Part shown: positions 9,001-10,158 of the stretch, piece after piece
Layout of the letters: each line of letters starts with the position of its first letter
Numbering within the stretch: the stretch's first letter is position 1
NCBI GenBank assembly: GCA_902785445.1
Contig: CACZYN010000047.1
Location: 1 to 10,158, forward strand
From: an uncultured Anaerovibrio sp.
GTDB lineage: Bacteria > Bacillota > Negativicutes > Selenomonadales > Selenomonadaceae
Length of the DNA stretch: 10,158 nucleotides
Direction: 5' to 3'
Position numbers and translations under genes: made by a program
Notes under the pieces: model-generated
Told to the model about the DNA's origin: nothing
Databases searched by the model: none
What the model saw: the letters and a program-made list of their open reading frames with translations, nothing else

Positions 9001-9522
9001 AAGCCGTTTTTCGATAAGGTAAAGGCTGCATTGGGTGAATTGCCGATTGTTGCCGAGGATCTTGGTGTCATTACCGATGAAGTGGAGGAACTGCGTGAGC
9101 AATGTGGCTTCCCCGGTATGAAAGTGCTGGAGTTTGAACTGCATTTCAATGACCGCCGCCGGGTAAATTATGTGGAACCGGAAAACTCTGTTGTGTATAC
9201 GGGTACCCACGATAATAATACCTGTGTGGGTTGGCTGGATGAGGATGCTGATGTGGAGACCAAGGAGGCCATAATCAATATGCTGGGTCTCGATGATTGC
9301 ACCGACAAGGAGATTTGCCATGCACTGGTGGAGCGGGCCTATGCATCTAAGGCCCGGATGGCAATTATCCCAGTGTGGGATATACTGGCCCTGGATGGTA
9401 ACAACCGTATGAATCTGCCAGGTACAGCCGGAGGAAATTGGAGTTGGCGTATGTTGCCAGGTTCACTGACCGATGTGGTGGCAACCCGAATGGCAACCCT
9501 GGTGGAGAAGTATAAAAGATAA
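6079..9522 (+). CDS. Fusion of GH13 amylase/neopullulanase-type enzyme and GH77 4-alpha-glucanotransferase
   Basis: 1147 aa from GTG 6079 (1144 from ATG 6088; the start is uncertain). Residues about 11-125 look like an N-terminal beta module of CBM34 type. Residues about 135-600 form a GH13 barrel: MYQIFPDRF at 138, DGVFSH (Asp257, His262), nucleophile Asp347 in GWRLD, acid/base Glu376 in GEVWE, and Asp451 in GSHDRER. It resembles neopullulanase/amylopullulanase enzymes and should hydrolyse alpha-1,4 and possibly alpha-1,6 bonds. From about residue 655 a complete MalQ follows (~493 aa): GVLMHPTSFPSKYGVGDFG, SPYASPSAFAGN (706-717), nucleophile Asp946 in RIDHFRG, Glu993 in AEDLG, and Asp1045 in GTHDNNT. 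Both active sites look intact, with almost no linker. MalQ disproportionates maltodextrins. The protein likely completes glycogen breakdown alongside GlgP, as the two-activity eukaryotic debranching enzyme does. I give no symbol; automated names might be a bifunctional debranching/4-alpha-glucanotransferase or malQ. No signal peptide is seen, so it is probably cytoplasmic. Confidence 0.93.
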   Translation: MAAMLNVTHDSQNEFYRSPVGAAEAQSKVLLRLKLDTDEKITSVKVRLWEDRVGESIQPMEPVLEGNYYEAFVKMPKLGTLLWYYFIINVNGRDLYYCNNDDRLGGVGMLCDESRAAYQITVYNQGAKTPDWFKHAVMYQIFPDRFYRKGNRIIEKPGAIYHASWKDKPRYFKDIETGEILAYDFFGGNFAGIKEKLPYLKELGISVIYLNPIFKSTSNHHYDTADYMDTDPILGTKEEFADLCAAGKELGIRFILDGVFSHTGDDSVYFNKYGNYDSVGACQSKDSPYYSWYSFIDYPNVYESWWGFTNLPNVKEENPAYMDFIINKENSVLHYWQKQGISGWRLDVIDELPEQFSQAFYKELKKTDPEAVLIGEVWEDASNKNAYGMNRHYLCGYEIDSAMNYPFRKIVIDFLLGHIDGGQVGRYIKSLQENYPAQNFYAMMNLLGSHDRERILTILGEAPPTNGMLERDQANFKLDAEHLKLGKARLRQAVAWQMTFPGVPSIYYGDEISMQGYRDPYCRCPYEWDNADEEMRQWNKKLIKLRNESMALQTGKFMPVYSAGDVYGYTRFIEDGKDVFGQPGKNEVFIILLNRSDEPKQVSVDVRDLWTGSFEDALRQEKDIAIVRDRIDVEIPANGLVIYRGKEQEQKYPRQCGVLMHPTSFPSKYGVGDFGPSAYEFVDFLAKAKQKIWQILPLTPVDNCYSPYASPSAFAGNTMLISPEKLVEMGLLSPEDIQMPDKEATNKTDYALASRVKGKLLDKAASNFFAQASQEERRKFEAFCKEEAYWLEDYSLFRAISVKNREAGWIEWEDSLRRRVAGALDKMKTELKKEIRQECFAQYIFERQWQELRAYANNKGIKILGDMPIFVSLNSADVWSNQKLFKLSQNCKPYKVAGVPPDYFSATGQLWGNPQYDWEEMEKQDYSWWMSRLKRMLTTVDMVRIDHFRGFESYWEVDGDAENAIEGVWRKGPGKPFFDKVKAALGELPIVAEDLGVITDEVEELREQCGFPGMKVLEFELHFNDRRRVNYVEPENSVVYTGTHDNNTCVGWLDEDADVETKEAIINMLGLDDCTDKEICHALVERAYASKARMAIIPVWDILALDGNNRMNLPGTAGGNWSWRMLPGSLTDVVATRMATLVEKYKR

Positions 9523-9546
9523 ATATTCCAGTGTTTTGGAAAAATG

Positions 9547-9575
9547 TTGACAATAGTAGTATTAAATGGTAATAT
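9547..9575 (+). promoter_or_regulatory. Near-consensus sigma-70-type promoter of the tRNA-Leu gene
   Basis: -35 TTGACA (9547-9552), a 17-base spacer, and -10 TAATAT (9570-9575). Transcription should begin near 9582, about 30 bases before the tRNA 5' end. It starts only 24 bases after the stop codon of the fusion gene, giving the tRNA independent expression. Confidence 0.85.
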
Positions 9576-9580
9576 ATCAC

Positions 9581-9605
9581 TGTTGCGTAGCATAGTTGTG
9601 CAACA
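9581..9605 (+). other. Small inverted repeat in the tRNA leader
   Basis: TGTTGC (9581-9586) and GCAACA (9600-9605) could pair across 13 bases in the expected 5' leader of the pre-tRNA. Short and possibly due to chance; it might help RNase P processing. Confidence 0.3.
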
Positions 9606-9613
9606 GAAAAAGT

Positions 9614-9700
9614 GCCGAAGTGGCGGAATTGGCAGACGCAGCAGACTCAAAATCTGCCGTATGCAAATACGTGCCGGTTCGAGTCCGGCCTTCGGCACCA
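9614..9700 (+). tRNA. tRNA-Leu (anticodon CAA)
   Basis: 87 bases including an encoded CCA. The acceptor stem GCCGAAG (9614-9620) pairs fully with CTTCGGC (9690-9696), then A discriminator and CCA (9697-9700). The anticodon arm is GCAGA, loop CTCAAAA, TCTGC (9641-9657), giving anticodon CAA at 9648-9650, which reads UUG leucine codons. The long variable arm CGTAT-GCAA-ATACG (class II tRNA) and the T arm GCCGG-TTCGAGT-CCGGC are clear. Its 3' end is a typical integration target, see the repeats downstream. Confidence 0.98.
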
Positions 9701-9710
9701 CAGTAAAATC

Positions 9711-9739
9711 AAGGCTTCCGAGATTTCGGAAGCCTTTTT
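9711..9739 (+). terminator. Rho-independent terminator of the tRNA-Leu gene
   Basis: AAGGCTTCCGA (9711-9721) pairs perfectly with TCGGAAGCCTT (9726-9736) across a 4-base loop. TTTTT ends the hairpin and a second run of seven T follows one G. It begins 10 bases after the tRNA CCA. Confidence 0.93.
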
Positions 9740-9757
9740 GTTTTTTTGACTTATTGC

Positions 9758-9783
9758 CAAATGACTGTCAAATGACTGTCAAA
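9758..9783. repeat. Perfect 11-base tandem repeat (pair A)
   Basis: CAAATGACTGT occurs at 9758-9768 and 9769-9779, followed by a further CAAA. The 11-base period, close to one helical turn, and the place 58 bases after the tRNA end fit arm-type integrase binding sites or a regulator binding on one DNA face. Confidence 0.85.
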
Positions 9784-9893
9784 CGGAAAATTAGTTACAA
9801 AAGTTATTTACGCAATCCCTAAATATCCTTAAAAATAGCATTAAAGTGGGGAATGAGGGATAATGCAAAAATGGTGTATAAAAATGAATAATT

Positions 9894-9914
9894 GCAGACA
9901 AAACGCAGACAAAA
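9894..9914. repeat. 11-base-period direct repeat (pair B)
   Basis: GCAGACAAAA occurs at 9894-9903 and 9905-9914. The start-to-start distance is 11, the same period as pair A, and the ACAAA part recalls the TCAAA of pair A. Confidence 0.75.
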
Positions 9915-9933
9915 AATCCGTGGTCTGATCACA

Positions 9934-9976
9934 TTTTTGGGAGACAAGTTGTCTCCTGTTTTTATTTGGTTGCAGT
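9934..9976. repeat. Hairpin element, copy 1
   Basis: GGAGACAA (9940-9947) and TTGTCTCC (9949-9956) form a perfect inverted repeat around one G, flanked by TTTTT before and TGTTTTTATTTG after. It aligns without gaps over 43 bases to copy 2 at 10075-10117 (37 of 43 identical by eye). It could serve as a terminator on the + strand. Confidence 0.8.
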
Positions 9977-9989
9977 CATTTGGCAGTCA
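9972..9989. repeat. 11-base-period direct repeat (pair C), inverted relative to pair A
   Basis: GCAGTCA occurs at 9972-9978 and 9983-9989. Read on the minus strand the block gives TGACTGCCAAATGACTGC, close to the TGACTGTCAAATGACTGT of pair A. Pairs A and C are thus related sites facing each other about 190 bases apart. Confidence 0.78.
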
Positions 9990-9998
9990 CTGGGTGTA

Positions 9999-10056
9999 AA
10001 AAATCCGCCATACCGCGTAACTATTGGGGTTGTAATTTGCGATACGGCAGATTTTT
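9999..10056 (-). terminator. Long hairpin, terminator-like on both strands, better paired on the minus strand
   Basis: Arms 9999-10016 and 10039-10056 can form 18 positions of pairing around a loop of about 22 bases. In + strand RNA three positions are C-A or A-C mismatches (10006/10049, 10010/10045, 10013/10042). In minus strand RNA all three become G-U pairs, so the stem is continuous. The minus-strand transcript would end in UUUUUU (10003-9998), and the + strand also ends in TTTTT (10052-10056). Confidence 0.55.
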
Positions 10057-10074
10057 GCAGTGCTGTATGAGTGT

Positions 10075-10117
10075 TTTTTGGGGGACAAGCTGTCCCCTGC
10101 TTTTATTTGCTTGCACT
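10075..10117. repeat. Hairpin element, copy 2
   Basis: GGGGACA (10081-10087), loop AGC, TGTCCCC (10091-10097), followed by TGCTTTTATTTG. It sits exactly 141 bases downstream of copy 1. The third stem pair is G-C here and A-T in copy 1, so both arms changed together. Confidence 0.8.
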
Positions 10118-10125
10118 GTTATACT
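10117..10125 (+). promoter_or_regulatory. Candidate extended -10 promoter
   Basis: TGTTATACT fits an extended -10 box (TG-n-TATACT). No good -35 box lies 17 bases upstream. Transcription would start near 10132, inside the palindrome that follows, and run off the right edge towards a gene not seen here. Confidence 0.3.
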
Positions 10126-10130
10126 TAAAC

Positions 10131-10153
10131 CATCAAATCAATAGGATTTGATG
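10131..10153. repeat. 9-bp palindrome at the right edge, operator-like
   Basis: CATCAAATC (10131-10139) and GATTTGATG (10145-10153) form a perfect inverted repeat with a 5-base centre. Its AT-rich content and lack of a T tract make it a weak terminator. A dimeric regulator binding site overlapping the candidate start point is a reasonable alternative. Confidence 0.55.
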
Positions 10154-10158
10154 AAATA

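Larger units (their letters stand above)
9740..10158. other. Gene-free, repeat-rich stretch to the window edge
   Basis: No open frame here has both a plausible start site and recognisable protein content. The stretch is AT-rich compared with the glg genes and holds the repeats and hairpins listed separately: three pairs of 11-base-period direct repeats, two copies of a 43-base hairpin element, a bidirectional terminator-like hairpin, and a terminal palindrome. The 10-base string AAAAAATCCG also occurs twice (9911-9920 and 9998-10007). The best single guess is the edge of an integrated element or a recombination/regulatory region. Confidence 0.6.

Noticed and set aside
9526..9541. TTCCA/TGGAA inverted repeat after the fusion gene as a terminator
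   Set aside because: Only 5 bp, AT-rich and followed by A rather than T; no convincing terminator ends the fusion gene here, so read-through into the tRNA region is possible.
9544..9822. 92-codon open frame across the tRNA
   Set aside because: It reads through the tRNA-Leu gene, giving the usual spurious peptide of translated tRNA genes, and also through the terminator.
9863..9928. 21-codon small open frame (starts MQKWCIKM)
   Set aside because: It overlaps repeat pair B, its upstream GAGGG is too close to the ATG, and nothing else supports it.
9758..10117. CRISPR array
   Set aside because: Repeats are only 7-11 bases with no unique spacers of 25-40 bases between equal repeats.

Overview
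The window reads as chromosomal DNA from a strict or facultative anaerobe of the Bacillota. A Negativicutes relative (Selenomonas/Megasphaera-like) is my best guess from the gene set, the strong GGAGG-type ribosome binding sites and the moderate base composition. That placement is inference, not something a marker gene here proves.

Positions 1-9522 hold a compact, same-strand glycogen/alpha-glucan cluster. In order it carries the 3' nine-tenths of a glycogen phosphorylase (glgP, cut by the left edge), a glycogen branching enzyme (glgB), an ADP-glucose-type glycogen synthase (glgA), and a large two-enzyme protein. That last protein joins a GH13 amylase/neopullulanase-type enzyme to a complete GH77 4-alpha-glucanotransferase (MalQ type). 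Gaps are 30, 64 and 63 bases. GlgA elongates, GlgB branches, GlgP phosphorolyses outer chains, and the fusion protein can hydrolyse and disproportionate the limit chains. Synthesis and breakdown are thus encoded together. No glgC/glgD (ADP-glucose pyrophosphorylase) and no stand-alone glgX or pulA is visible. A rho-independent-type hairpin lies between glgA and the fusion gene, so the last gene may be expressed at a different level from the first three.

Two protein-level oddities stand out. GlgB carries a ~124-residue Lys/Thr/Ala-rich tail, like histone H1 and with an AT-hook-like core, that the enzyme family does not need. The last gene is a fused hydrolase-transferase.

Positions 9523-9740 hold a tRNA-Leu(CAA) gene with its own near-consensus promoter and a strong terminator. 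From 9741 to the right edge (about 420 bases) I see no convincing gene, but a dense set of repeats. There are three pairs of 11-base-period direct repeats, two of them related and in opposite orientation. There are two copies of a 43-base hairpin element with a compensatory base-pair change, a bidirectional terminator-like hairpin, and a 9-bp palindrome next to an extended -10 box. A tRNA 3' end followed by paired short repeats resembles the attachment-site arm of a tyrosine-integrase element, so the right edge may be the start of an integrated element. No integrase gene is in view, so this is a hypothesis.
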